Below, in pieces: positions 12,068 to 41,704 of a stretch of 64,000 nucleotides of DNA. Each line of letters starts with the position of its first letter. The first letter of the stretch is position 1. The position numbers and the translations under genes were made by a program. The notes under the pieces were generated by a model, which made no database searches, was not told where the DNA came from, and saw nothing but the letters and a program-made list of their open reading frames with translations. This DNA comes from Todiramphus chloris collaris (Eukaryota; Chordata; Aves; Coraciiformes; Alcedinidae), in the NCBI GenBank assembly GCA_025345505.1, contig JANVCC010000030.1:12907913-12971912 (forward strand), given 5' to 3'.

Positions 12068-12105
12068 GCAGCCCCTCGGGGGGGGGGGGGGGGGCAGCCC
12101 CTCGG
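12068..12105 (+). repeat. G17 homopolymer flanked by a 12-base direct repeat
   Basis: An uninterrupted run of 17 G occupies 12078-12094. GCAGCCCCTCGG occurs on both sides, at 12068-12079 and 12094-12105. It lies about 260-290 bases upstream of the ABCF3 ATG. The exact G count is uncertain, since such runs are error-prone in sequencing. Confidence 0.85.
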
Positions 12106-12589
12106 CTCCCCGGGCGGGGCTCGGACGCTCTCCGCGGCCTCAGCTGGGGTTCGCCCTCGGTACAGCCGGCGCTTGGCCGGGCAGGGCGCCGCTGCCCCCT
12201 GCGACAAAGGGGGGCGCGGGAGGCTCTCGGGGTTTTTCCCCATTTTCCATCGGCAAGGAGCTGCGGCTGGCAGCCTGCGGGCGCTACCCGGTGGCGGGGT
12301 GGAGAGAGTTTTTCTCAGCAAGCACAGAGCCCAGGCTTGCAGGGGCCTAGCCTCACCCCAGGGCAGCCCCACCAGTTTTGGTGAGCTCAGCCTTGGGGGG
12401 AAGTCCAGAGCACCCTCCTATCCCCAGGGAGCTGCAGCTGGAAGCCAAACCCTGGCTTGTTCCTTCCCCGATTAACATCCCCAGCAGCCCAGGGCTGCGG
12501 AAGCAACAAGAGCAAGCCTGGAGACACTCTGGCCCAGAGCACAGCCCAGGCTCTTGCAGCATGAATCCCAAACAGCAGCACAGGCAGCC

Positions 12590-13557
12590 TCCTCCATTCT
12601 ACATACTTTATTAGATTGAGAGCTGGACAAATCACAAAGTGTACAAAATGGAGACCACACTACCAGAAGCAGGATTGTGGGGAGCAGCAGCATTCCTATG
12701 GCCCAGAAGCGTTTGGTAGAGATGTGGAGAGGGCAGGTGGCTTTTACTGCCACCTGCATTTAGGACAGACCCTGCTCAGATCCTGACAGAGCTCAGCTGA
12801 CCCCCACTCCCTGGTGCGGAGGGGCCATGTTTCCAATTTGTTTGGAAAGGAAAGACTGGCTAGAGCCAGCAGTGGGTGGGGGTAAGTGCTCCAAGGACCT
12901 GAAATGCTGTGCCACCCACATACACACCAGCAAGAGCCTAAACCCTCATCTTTTTTGGTCACAAACCTTCCCAGGGCAGGGCTCTATACTGATGACTTTG
13001 CATGAAATATAAGCTGGTGGTGAGATCTGGTGAGCCCACCCTCTCTCCTCTGGTGGAGGCCTGACAACCTCACCACCCCAGGCATCTCAGACTGGCCAGC
13101 AACATCTACCACAACAGCAATAGCTAGTACAGAAGCCAGGGTAACTTCAACTCAGATTTGTCCAGTCTATGTTTAGGTCTATTCTACGAGTACATACGCA
13201 CAAGAACTTCAAAAATACTAGGATATGATGCAAGTAGTGAGACACCAACAGAAGAGGAGTTTAATGGTGGACATTCCCTAGAAAGATCACAAGAGGATGG
13301 GAGTTAGACTAGCCCTTCCCCACCCTGGGACAGGGAGCAGGAGGCTGACTGCACCCCTGCACGCGGCTGCATTCTGAACTTCGGCTGCAGCATGGGTGGT
13401 AACTGAGCACGGGCAGGCGAGTCTGCTCCCAAGGTGAGCCACAGGGTCTTTCAATCTGCGTAGAGGGGCCAGACAGATGTTTTCTCTGAATGTAGCTGAA
13501 GACTGAGGAGAGGCAGAGGATGGCTTGGAGAAGAGGGAGCCTGCCAGCCTGCTGGGG
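12590..13557 (-). other. AP2M1: AP2M1 3' untranslated region
   Basis: Sequence from the TAG stop at 13558-13560 to the AATAAA signal. No splice site or further frame is required. I see no repeat in it. Confidence 0.75.
12607..12612 (-). terminator. AP2M1: Poly(A) signal of AP2M1
   Basis: Plus TTTATT gives AATAAA on the minus strand, followed on that strand by GTATGTAGAATGG. It is the first canonical signal I see for the AP2M1 3'UTR, about 945 bases after the stop. Cleavage is expected near 12585-12597. Confidence 0.8.
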
Positions 13558-30358
<16,801 letters not shown>

Positions 30359-30397
30359 GATGGAACTTTAGTCTTCTCTTCCCATGTTGCTTAAGAC
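30359..30397 (-). other. AP2M1: AP2M1 5'UTR portion of exon 2
   Basis: The exon 2 acceptor (CTTGCTTCAG) puts the exon border at 30397, leaving 39 non-coding bases before the ATG at 30358. This short leader joins the non-coding first exon at 42119-42165 across an 11.7-kb intron. Confidence 0.85.
30368..30385 (-). promoter_or_regulatory. Upstream ORF (5 codons) in the AP2M1 leader
   Basis: ATG GGA AGA GAA GAC TAA lies wholly inside exon 2, ending nine bases before the AP2M1 ATG at 30358. Its start context is moderate (CAACATGG: A at -3, G at +4). Such a short uORF next to the main start can lower or tune initiation; whether it is used is inference. Confidence 0.7.
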
Positions 30398-30593
30398 CTG
30401 AAGCAAGAGAGGTCACGCATCAGTAGGCTGCATGGCAACAAGCAGTACCACAGGCACAGACACCTTTTGTCACACACATCCTCAACCAGAAGACAGTTCT
30501 TACAATACCTGGGATGGTGAGGGCCTGATAGCACACATCTTGATGCCACAGGAGTAATGAACTCCAGCATACTGCGGGTAGGACAAGTGGAGG

Positions 30594-30664
30594 GCATGCT
30601 CAGAGATATTCCTGGAAGTCTGATGGTGTGGGCTACTTCACCTAATTTATCTTCTTACATCTGG
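30594..30664 (+). repeat. Intronic direct repeat, copy 1
   Basis: It begins GCATGCTCAGAGATATTCCT and matches 31517-31588 with about five substitutions and one indel (roughly 92% identity). The similarity starts and stops sharply at both ends. Confidence 0.9.
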
Positions 30665-31516
30665 CCAGGCTAGCATGTGGCTGAGGCCCAACCATGGAGC
30701 TAGAGAATCAGGAGTGGCTCAGATGCTGGAAGCAACTGCCTGCCTCATGCTTACATCCTGGAGAGGAGAGTACAGAGCTCCTTAATTATAAAGGACTATT
30801 AAAAACCATGGTTTACTCTGGAGATGAGGGAAGTTGCCTTATTGCTGCAGTTATATATTATACTTTCTGATCTGCTGGGATTCTATGTGGAAAAAGTGTG
30901 TGTTCTCAGTGCACAGTACAGATTGTACGTACCACAAGAGGCCTATGCCCCTCACTACTCGCCACTCTCTCCAGATCAGTATTCCCTCACATTTGTTGCA
31001 GAACTGTCCCTCAGGGGCACACTATAACAGGGACTCAACAATGACTCTGAGAACCAACTGCCTTCTTCTAGACCTAGGGAGCCACAACAGGAATCCTCAG
31101 GCTGAGCCCAGTGACTGCCTCAGCCGGTCCGAAGCAACTCGGGATCTGGGTGGAGGTCAGTATGTACAGCTACCACACATCCCATAACACAGGAGGGTCT
31201 GAACGCAACTGCAATTTGTAGCCAGGACTGAAGCTTAAGATCAGCAATGAAATAGATGCAGTGCTCCCTTCTCATTGCACTCATCAGCACCAGGGATCAA
31301 GTATTGGTAATACCTGGCCCATCCCCTGAATGTGAGAAAATGCACAGGCCTGGAACCACAAGCAAATCAAAGACCCTTTATTGCTACTATAAAGCATCTC
31401 TCTGCCAATGGCCAATGCAATAATCAGATGCAATTACCAGTCAGTCTGCTTGCACACAGTTGACACAAGTGTTTGAGGTGTTACCAAACCCATCGCTGTG
31501 CAGCAGGCTGTTCTTA

Positions 31517-31588
31517 GCATGCTCAGAGATATTCCTGGAAGCCTGACGGTGTGGGCTACTTCACCTAAATTACCTTCTTACACCCTGG
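31517..31588 (+). repeat. Intronic direct repeat, copy 2
   Basis: Second copy of the 71-base unit, 923 bases from the first in the same orientation. The flanks are unrelated to those of copy 1, and I cannot assign it to a repeat family. Confidence 0.9.
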
Positions 31589-34380
31589 TTTGTTACTGCT
31601 CACACACAGTGTCTGTAGAGCAGCATTACAGCCTTTGCTGATCCCTAGCAGCACTACTAAGCAACACTTCAGAGCCCAAAAAGAGCAGCCTAGCCATACA
31701 GTGCTACTGGAGTGGGAGATCTCAACCATAACCCACTTTAACTGGGGGTTAGTGCCTCAGAAGTTAGCCTCTTAAACAGTTAATCACCTTCAAAGGAAGA
31801 TTGTTTTGAAGAAAGCTACAAAGCTGGTAGATACTGACACAGAAGATTGTTAAAACAAAATACAGAACTACTTCACCAGATGCCATGCCTGTAGTCACAC
31901 ACACTCCTATTTACTTGGGTCCAAGCCATAATACCCACTCTAGCAACTGCTTGGTTGGCTTAGTCCAGAGAACAGCCTCGTGACTAGGTCTTGGGATGAT
32001 CACATAGGTATTTTTCTCAGCTTTGGCACTGCAGAGCAGTAGATAACATGATCTCCACACTGCTGTCAGGGCAGGTTAGCCTACGCCCACTTTTCTGGGG
32101 TGGGTGGGAAGGATAGCAAAAGACTGGCCTAGAGACAGATGCTGACAGTGAACTGATACGGGTCTGCTTAGAAACACAGCAAAAATGAAGTTAAAGTGAC
32201 CTAGCCACAGATCACCTCAAAGGTCATGGGGAAAAAAAACCAAAAAACACTCAGTACACAGATCAGAGACACAAAATGACTTCTGGGGTAGAAGCCTGGG
32301 GTATTAAGAGTAAAGTATCCTCTAGAAGTTATGTTTGAGAATCCAAAGTGTCTGCAGTAGTTCCTTCAACAGGCAGATACAAGTCCTATACAGAATTTAT
32401 AGTGCAGCTCCTACTTTTAATTTCAGAAAGACAAAAAAGAAGCTTTAATTTCATAAGCCTTTCTTTGCAGCAGTATTTTTGGCTACACCTAATGTGTCCT
32501 CAGAGAGCTACATCACACATACTTCTTTGCTATAGGTCTTCAGCTGCCAGATGGCTGCTTCTGCTCATTAAAATAAAAAAAGGAATCAAAAAGTCAGTTG
32601 TTAAAATAGTGAGAAACAGATGAGTTTTCCCAAAGATCAATAGGGAGCTTCCTGGCTCATACTCCCACACCCTGCTGGTTGAATGTCTCTGGCTATTAAC
32701 ACACTGCCTCCTGCCACTTGTCAGGGGCTTCATGTGGCACTGTCATCAACATTTTCTGATGTCCGTGACTCCATCTAGCACAGAAGAGGTTTTTGAATAT
32801 GTTTTTCTTCCATTCCCATTAGTGACACTTTATAACTTGAGGATACACGCATATCCTTTTCTTCCAGGACATCTCTGTAACCAAACCTACAAAGTCAGGC
32901 AGCACACAGCCCGAGAGTCCCACACAGCTCACTGTCCCACGCAGGGGGACTCGGGCTACAGAGTGTAGCTGGAAGCAAGGCCAACATCCACACACCAGAA
33001 GACAGAGACAATCCTGTTGGGCAACATAACAAACCCAGGTTCTCAAGTTTGAGAAGGTGGCTGCACCACAGGCTGATGACCACTTATATGAACCACACAG
33101 GGCCCTGACAAGCACGCAGGAGCCCTCTGAAAGGTAACAGGCAGGGCTGGAACCCAAAACACGGAGAACATCTGTGTGAATATAGTTGCCCAACAGGCTG
33201 GCAGATGCTGAAGCTATAATTCAGCAAATATTTCAAAGGTCATTCACACAGGCCAAATGATTAAAAAAGAGAAAGAACCATTATGACAGTGAAAGCAACT
33301 TGTTGCCTGCTCTAGGAAATTCTTCTCTAGTTAGTATTTTTTTATCCCCGGTTAAGAGACAAGGATGGCTTTCCAAACTGCTGCAGTGCTGGCTTCCACA
33401 TTTGCATATGGACTATTGCTACCAAAGGTGAAGAAGAGTTCCTGCACCCTCTTTAAGACTTACACTGTAGAGAATAGTCTCCTGGAAGCTTATGCAACTG
33501 GTCAAAGCTGGATCATATGAATCCTACAAACCCTTTCTAGAAGATTCCTAGAAAGCACATCCTAGTCTTAAAAAAAATAAAATCTCCCTCTTGGGTTTTA
33601 ATGCTGCTTAAGTTATTTGTTTCTCTATTTTTAGCATAAAGGAAACATCTGCTTTGATGAGCAACAGGATCAGACACACAGCATATACAAGACAAAACCT
33701 CTTGCCAGCATGACAAGCCAATCACTTTCTGAAAAAGCCTTGATTTGAATATTTATTACATGACTATAAAGCATGTAGGAGACTGCTGATCAAACTTTGT
33801 GCTGGAAATTACAATCCTTCTCTCTGGATGATCTACAAGCTTTAAATATTGAGATGAGGCGATGCTTTCTCATATGTTAGGTTAGAATAGATTCTGTAAC
33901 AGCTTCAGTTGCCAGCAAAATTATCAGCATTTTTAATTTCATCACAGTACAAGGCAGCAATCAGCTGTTTATCTTAAATGTCAATAAAACCACGTTAGAT
34001 GGACCATAGATACAGCACTATTCAAGTGCTTTTAGTCTAAAAGAATTTTGTCAGCGCAAAGAAATGCAAAGTGTCTTCCTTACACAAATACACCGGGAGC
34101 TGAGTTCAGGCTTCAAACTTTGCACGCTCAGCTCCTAACCTAACTAGTTTCATTTGCACACTGAAGAGCCACACTGTTTCATACTGCAGATCTGTTCGCC
34201 CAGTGTCTTATCCCAGATGTCAGCAGTGAAGGGACAGTCAGATAACAGTAAGGACAGGCCAAGAAAACACTCCCCAGGAGATTCTCCTGCAATGGCTTGT
34301 TTATTGTAGAATTCTCAATGGATCTTTTTAAATTATTTGCCCAGTTTCCTTTGAAATCTCTGCATCAGCAGCATCCCACC

Positions 34381-34440
34381 AAAAAACAAAACACCACCAA
34401 CAACCACCACCAAAAAAACCCCACCAAAACAAACAGCCAC
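34381..34440 (+). repeat. A/C-rich low-complexity sequence
   Basis: Runs of CACCAACAACCACCACC mixed with A-tracts. It has no fixed repeat unit. Confidence 0.8.
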
Positions 34441-34719
34441 TACACTTTTATAACAACTGTATAAAACACTTTCCTGTTTGTTTTAAGTCTGCTTTTTCTT
34501 TCTTTCACAGCTTCACTTAATGACCTCCAACTCACATGCAGGAAGAAGCTATTAAGAACTGTCCCCCATGCCCTATCTCCAGACCACTCAGATTCTGCAG
34601 ATCTTCTCCGCTGTCTTCGCTGCCCTTTCCCAGGATGAGATGTCTCTACCTTACTCAGGTGCTCTTCACAAGTAAATTTCTTTATGCTTTGGTCTTTCTC
34701 AGTGCCTTCCTCTAAACAT

Positions 34720-34910
34720 TTCCCTTCTGGAAGTGAGCACAAAACTGCACATGTTCAGGATGCAAGCAAACCATGATAATCATATGTAGCCTGCTTTGAT
34801 CTTTTCCTAGTGGCTCTCAACATTTGACTTACATTTTTGAACCACCACTCAGCAAGAAGCTAGCAATTCATCATCTATCATAACGCCAACTGAATACCCT
34901 CATATCCACA
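34720..34910 (+). mobile_element. Probable decayed CR1/L3-type LINE fragment
   Basis: The blocks GTGAGCACAAAACTGCACATG, CTCAACATTTGACTTACATTTTTGA and the downstream CTATCATAACGCCAACTGAAT resemble, from general memory, an internal region of old CR1-like LINEs. The copy is strongly diverged and its limits are uncertain. Confidence 0.4.
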
Positions 34911-36898
34911 CCCCTCTCCAGTTAACACCCGAGGTGGCAGTTTCACTTCCTCCAGATTTAGCCACAGGACCAGGACCGTCCCGTCAGTTCTGTAACGGCA
35001 GCCTAACCAGCATAAACATACCCGAGAGGTGCACGAGCATTACTCCACATGTAGCAGCAGCTTGCCTCTGTACCAGTTATGATTCTCAAGCCTGAAAAAC
35101 CCCCCACAATTCTACAGCTCTACAGGTTAAACCTGAATTCCCATTCAGTTGCCACCTACCTAACTCAATTTGTGTCACACAACTGTAAAGCTTGTCCCGG
35201 TACCAAGCAACGTCACACAGGCTGAGGACAGTGAACACAAGGAAACATTTTTAGATGACTAACTTAACTGTAGTAGCTACCCATCAGGTCTCTGTGGAAG
35301 CTGAAGGACACACGTGATTTAAACCTCTTGCTGCACTCCCATCTAATGACATCAGGGACCAAAGAGGTCTCAAGAGCACAAGGTATTTAACACAATTATA
35401 AGCAGATATTCCTTGCTCTACTTGACTTCCGCAGCCCAGCATCTTGACGAGTTCCAAATTTCACCAGCACAGCCAGCACAAGGGCATCCTCACAGCTTAC
35501 AGCAGCTTTGGCTCTCCAGTCTTCTCCTCAAGCCTTGCATTACACCCCTCCCAGACACAAGATCAATGACCACACTCCCTCCCCACTACAGTTACTCCAC
35601 CAGCTAATGAGACCATGTCCACACAGCTGGAAATTCAAGAGGTGGAATAACTAGCCCAGAGATACATGAACAGATGAGAGGAAAGCTACACAAAGGACCA
35701 CATGCAAAAGAAAGTTCCTTCAGCTTAGCAAGAAGAATAGCTCTTTAAGATGACAATGGCTCTTCTTGAAGTGTCTGTGGAGAAAATAAGCCTACTTTGT
35801 TTTGATCCTTGTTTGTGCTTTGGTACAAGTTTCACGAATACTTGTTTCAACTATTTCAAGGTTACACTGTGACTAGAATGAGGTTTTTTTAGTGGTACAG
35901 TTCAGACATAGTATGAGCCTCCACACATTTTAAAATAATGAGTAGTTTTCAGATCAGTTTTGAAAATGGAAGATCCTAGCACTTGCAGCGGTTAAGAACT
36001 GCAGGGAACAGGGCTCAAATTTATTTGAGACTGACATACAGTGACTCATGGCTGCTGGCATCAGAAGGCCCCAGAATAAGAAATCCACCACAGGAGATAG
36101 GTTCATCTGCTCGCCGAGCATAAGCAACATGACTCAAAGCTTCCCAGCATTGCTCAATCAGCTTTCAGTGACTCATTCTGCTCCTCTCCACACTCAGCCT
36201 TTTCTAGGGAGCTTGCCCTACACTGCTTTAGAGCTTCCTCAGTCTAATAGCCCATTGCAAGACAGAGTTTAAGAGCAAAGCCCATCAATTCTTCAGCTGT
36301 TTATCATTAAGTGCCTGGAAAACAAAATGACTCTAGCTGAAGCCTTTGGGTTAATGGTCTCTCAACTCCATTTTCAGAGCTTTGCAGCTCTGTTCCTTCT
36401 GTTTCACTAGCTTGAGCATATGGCGACCTGCTCCACACTGCTATCTACAGCCCTGTTTTCTAGCTGTAGTAGGGATGGATTTATCCTAGTTAAGGTACAG
36501 AGAAGATCCACGTTTGTTGCTTTCACACCAATTGGTGACTAATCACCTTAATTTAGAAACAACAGTCGTCTCTCAATACATTGCATCCTTCAAGCAGACA
36601 GCTGCTGGGCTAAGAGTGAGATCTAATATCTGAATGCTGCTTCTACAAACACCTAAGGCCAGTCCACTTCCCACTCCACAGCCAGGTACTCACACTCCCA
36701 TATACTTCTATTTCAATCCACAAATAGAAAAGGATGGTGAAGAGCATCACAGATGGACCGCATACCTACAAAGGCTTATAAACCCACCAAGAGTTAAAAG
36801 CTGCATCAAAATGCCTTTTCACTCAAGTGCAAATGAGAGCATTGAGATACACCTGTATAGCAATGGTGGCACAGTTGCAACACTAAATCAATTAGCTG

Positions 36899-36916
36899 AA
36901 AAAAAAAAAAAAAAAC
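36899..36916 (+). repeat. A18 homopolymer followed by A/C-rich sequence
   Basis: Eighteen A residues, then CACCCCAACCAAACAAAAACC-like sequence to about 36952. No retroposed body precedes it that I can recognise. Confidence 0.8.
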
Positions 36917-39900
36917 ACCCCAACCAAACAAAAACCAACCAACACAAAAAAAGATGTATAAACCCAAAATGCTGGGATGTAGATTTGAATGCATTTCAGT
37001 AATTACACAACTGAAAAGCAGCAGGATTACCTGGACCTACAATGACTGACACAGTAACATGCACCTTGTAAAAAATATTATCATGCATACTCATCTCAAA
37101 GTCACTGCACATGCTGTGCAGGGGATGGGCACTGGGGAGTGTACCTCTCACAAGCCATCATGACACAGCAGATGAAGCCCCAGAATCCAGTCTGCTGCAG
37201 GTTAGCAGGAGGAGTTCAGAGAAAGATAAAGATGCAACATAGCATAGTATCTCAAAAAGGGCTTTAATCAACTGATTCTATCACAGATGGAGAAAGCCAT
37301 CAAAATTTGCCCTTTGAGACTTCCATTGGCTTGGAATGCATGGGTGCAGTCAGGAGCACAGGCTCAGACAGCCGGATCCTGCTGCTGCTCTGTCAGTAGC
37401 TTCACATATTCTGGGATGCAACAAGTGGCTGAACTGGGAGCTATCTAGCAAGATGAGGCACTAAACCTGGGTCAGCAAGTGGAGATTCAGCAGCTCCCTC
37501 CTGCAGCATTAAGAGCCCAGCCTTCCACTTCCATTGCCTCTTCATGGATTCTGACCTAAGAACATCTGTAGAAAAATGAACAGCATGCAGCATGGAGTTT
37601 CCTTAGACTAAACAAGGCAGAGTAAGGAGTAGACTAACAAGCACAGTCTGTTCCCTCTGCAGCGGTTTGTTCTTATCTGCAGAACTCTTCCAGAAACACC
37701 ACAACAAACAGCACCAATTCTCTGGTCTTTGTCGAGTGCATGGCTTCTTTACTTGAGACCTGTAGCATCACACCAGTAACAAGACACCACTGCAGTACCA
37801 CAGTCATATCTGATCGTCAGGGTATGAAAGACAAACTGAATTCTAGCCTAAAATCCCAGATACACAGACATCCTAACAAGTGACTTTCTCCAATACATTT
37901 GCCCCATATCTGAAGTCTTTCAGGTTATACCACAAACCACTAAACCTTCCCTGAAGCAGCAGGAACAGTGCTAGCTTCAACCTACACCACAAATATTGGA
38001 ACACAGTTGTCTGCCTCTTGTAACTGTATTTGCACAAACAAAAACCAAAAAAAATAAGAAAAGCTGATCTGCTCAAACTCACCACTTATGAAAACCAGTG
38101 AATTGTTTGTCAGTTTTGTGCAGTGGTATGAGGCACCATGGCTGCAGTAATGGCAGCTTCACATCCAGGCAAGAGATGCTTATTCTAGCTCTGAAAGAAT
38201 GAGGTAGGTACTCTTTGGAGGAAACACGTCATTAGCAACATGCCTACAGACTACCAGTACAAGAGCCACCAAAAATGTTGGACATATATTGGTATTTTTG
38301 CCTCAGAAAAGAGTAAATGCACCTGTGTGGTTTCTCCCATGATAGTCTCTCCAAGCTCAGCCCAGGCAGATGCTGGCCTCTCTCACTGCAGGTCTGCTCA
38401 GCAAATCCTCTGTGTTCTCTCTGCAGAGGTGCAGTGGTAACATGGTAGCTCAAGGATGAACACTCGGGAGCAGCCTGACAGCAGGGACAGGAGCTCTTAT
38501 GCCGCCCCTAACAAAATAATCACAGTTTCCCTTGATCACCCAAGCACCAACAGCCTCAGGATTTGGTGAGCACTGGTAGCATCCTGACAGTACCAAGAGC
38601 ATTTGTCCCCTAGTTTCAGGCCACACCTTTGGGATCAGGTGTATTTTACTGAACCAGCTGTGCAGGTGGTGTTCTCACAACAAGACACCTCTCCAGGAAA
38701 GTGTCCAGCACTGCGGGTGGTGAGACTAAGCCTGTGACACAGTCTGCCAGTTACCTTCAACCCAGTCACCGACAGAGCAAGCCACTGAGGCTTGACCAGC
38801 AGAGCTGAGGGGACAGAACTCCTGCTCATCTGGCAAAGCTGTTTGGCCATAGCCCCACTGAGAGACAAGCTGTTAGCTTCAGGTTCCCTGTGCCATTGAG
38901 TACAGGCTACAAATAAACACAAGACGATCAGTAGCAAAACCAAGCCCCAGCTACTCTGGGCTTTGAGACTCCCATTAAGAGTCTCAGAGCTCCCCATAGA
39001 ACAGATATCACTTTGTTTGATGGAAAACAAGAATGCATGTTTCTCTATCTACACAGCACATCTAGGAAACAGCAACCACAAGTCAGTTAATAAGCTGGTG
39101 TAAAGCAACCAACCTATTTAGTAGTCTATTAAAAGAAAGTTTGGGTTCTGACTTAACAGTAAGTAAGACTTCTGTCCATTAATGAGCTTATCCAACTAAG
39201 CAGTTCAAGGTACATTAGCTGCTAGAGCTCTCATCCAGGAAGAAACCAGGAGAGGCACCAGAGCTCTCACCCAGGGGGCTGAGGGTAAATCACCAACTGC
39301 AACGATTTCTGCATTCCAGAAATCAGTATGATCTTGGACAAGTGACAAGAGCTGAAGCAGGAAAGGGATTAGTCAGGCTGCTCTGGCAAACTGGAGTTAT
39401 TCAGAAAACCAGTCTTTTCAGGCTAGGGCTAGCCATTAACAAACCAAAAGGCTTAAGGCTTACAACGATGTCATCACCCTACAAGCTAATCTGAGCACCT
39501 AAGCTTTGCTTAGAAGGCTGCATTAGCCACTTTCCAGGAGGCCAGGGGCTGCACTTGGTTTTAAACCAGAGTAGGTGCAATCACTTCATCCTGGGTAAAA
39601 CAGCCTGCGTAAGTTAATTAAGAGGCACACCCTGAGCTAAAGAGCTACCGAGATAAACCCATCAGTTTCAGAGAAACTGTTCCTATTTTAAACCCAATCC
39701 CATAAATCCCCATAACCAGCAGGTAGAAAAATAATCACGTTCCACTCTTACCAGGCTCTCCTCCTACAGCCCACTTCTGCGTGCCATACTGCACACAGCC
39801 AGTCTAAAGAGGAACAGGAGATAAACACTGACAAAGGGAAACAAGAAGCTCCCTTAATTCTGGCAAAACATCGCAAGAACAGCAATTAACACACCTCTCC

Positions 39901-41704
39901 CCCTTATTTTGAGTCAAACCTTATCAGAACAGTCCCAATGGAGTCTTCCATTTCCACCAGTTCTTCCAAGGCACTTTTAAAGTCTTGAGCTAGAAACCTG
40001 AACAGTAACTTGCCTTCTATTCACCTTCTAAGAGAAGAGATTAGAGACACAGACTGCAGTTGGAGTAAGAGCTTTTATTCTACAGACCAGTAACGGTTCA
40101 GGTGCTCTGACTTGCCAGTGTTTCTGCTATGACTGTAGAGCAGATACCTGCATTTCAAATTCTGTGCCTCAGCCTGCAAGATTTCAGCCAAACTGCCAAC
40201 CTCTTGCTGAGATTAAAACAATACACAGCTTCACTAGTAACTTTTGACTCTGTAAGTCATTCGCTACAGGAAAGAAGCCGATTCTGACATACAGACAATT
40301 TAAATTTTGGCACCCTAGGCTGTACTTCTGTCCATCCTCCAGGTAACCCTAAGAGCAGCCTTTAAACACTCTAATGGTCTTTAGTAGTATAAGCTTAGAA
40401 AACCAGTGTGAGATACTGTGCTGCAAAATACAGTCTTGGCTTTATTATTTCTTGATGCAGGGATGAGACAAGAGACATTTAGCTGGGGTCACAGGAAGTT
40501 TCTTTAACAAAGCCCCTTTTGTTTAGTGATTGCTCTCATTCAATTAAAAAAAAATATTGAACCAAACCAGAGTGTATTTCCAGTCATCTCTGCTTCAAAG
40601 AGCTCAAGATGTAACCTTTCACAGCCTCAAGACTCAACTTTTCAAAGGCCAGAGCTGTGTGCTCTCAGGAGGCAGTGGAAGCCAGCCATAATACCCTTCA
40701 AGGATATCTCAAATGCTCTCCCTGGAAGAAAACAGGGCTAGTCTGCAGCCCAAAGAATGCCAGGTATCTTTGTCACTAGATGTCAGTAACGTGGTACTTC
40801 CTACAGAGGAGAAATGATGCCTCCCTTCTGACAGGGAAAATATGGAAGTAGACAATTTGGCAGCATCTTGTCAGATTAGAAATTGTCCCTGCAAGCAAAA
40901 TCGCACAGGGACAAGTCCAGCTTTTACTACTGGAAAAAAAACCAATCAAACCCAACCAAAACAGTAGCTACAGTTTAGGTAGCATTCAAGCAAATGTTGA
41001 CCAACAAGACCCCATGTGAGCTTGTGTGTAGTTAGAAACCTGTACAGCTATTCTTCTAGGTGTAATGCTCAGAGTTCTGAGCCACAGAAGCCACCCAGAC
41101 TCACCTGTCTGGGAAAGTTCCAGGCTAAGATTTTTCACAGCCTGAGGCTAAAACTCGACAGCAGCTTTGTCATAGTAAAGTAATCAGAAAACAGAGCATA
41201 GAATCGCTCTACTTATGGGGAGAAGACTAGATCAAAAGCGAGTCATTTCCTAGTGGGAAGAAAAGTCAACTGCATTGAGTGATAAACAGACTGCATTTCC
41301 TGCAGCTTTGCTGAATCCAAAAGCTTAGGCCAGGGAAGAATGGAAGTGGCAAAGCATCTACAAGACCCTTTGGATAAGAGCCTGTTTTAAGCCTCAGAAC
41401 AAGCACAGTTTAACATGAGCAGCGCTACAATCTGCCTGAGCAGGTTTTCCAGGGAGGAAGCCAGAGGGTGCAAGCCATGACCCAGCTAATTCACGCTTCT
41501 ATCACTACTACAGGCAAAAAAAATTGAGGGGAAGTTGCTTTCCGACCTGCCTGCAAGACCTTTGCTCCGTCTGAGCCAGCACACCGCCTTCCCTCGGCGT
41601 CCGGTGCCACACAGGGATTGTCTCTGTCCCCACCCGGTTCAGCACCGCAAGGCTGCCACCCCAGATACTCTAGAGAGCTAATTACCAGAAGCAATTAATA
41701 AACT

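Larger units (their letters stand above)
11280..12290. promoter_or_regulatory. ABCF3: CpG island promoter of ABCF3
   Basis: Dense CpG and G+C run from exon 3 through exon 1 to about 480 bases upstream of the ABCF3 ATG at 11809. There is no TATA box in the proximal upstream region, and GGCGGGG-type boxes are frequent, as in a housekeeping promoter. The transcription start is not visible but should lie roughly between 11820 and 11930. The island begins only about 300 bases beyond the AP2M1 poly(A) signal (12607), so little sequence separates the two genes. Confidence 0.8.

Noticed and set aside
10972-12384. Open frame of 470 codons on the plus strand over the ABCF3 promoter
   Set aside because: It runs antisense through ABCF3 exons 1-3 and the CpG island. 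Its composition is explained by G+C content; no domain is recognisable.
34440-34742. Open frame of 100 codons on the minus strand, Lys/Arg/Ser-rich
   Set aside because: No recognisable domain, no splice or promoter context, and next to probable decayed repeat sequence.
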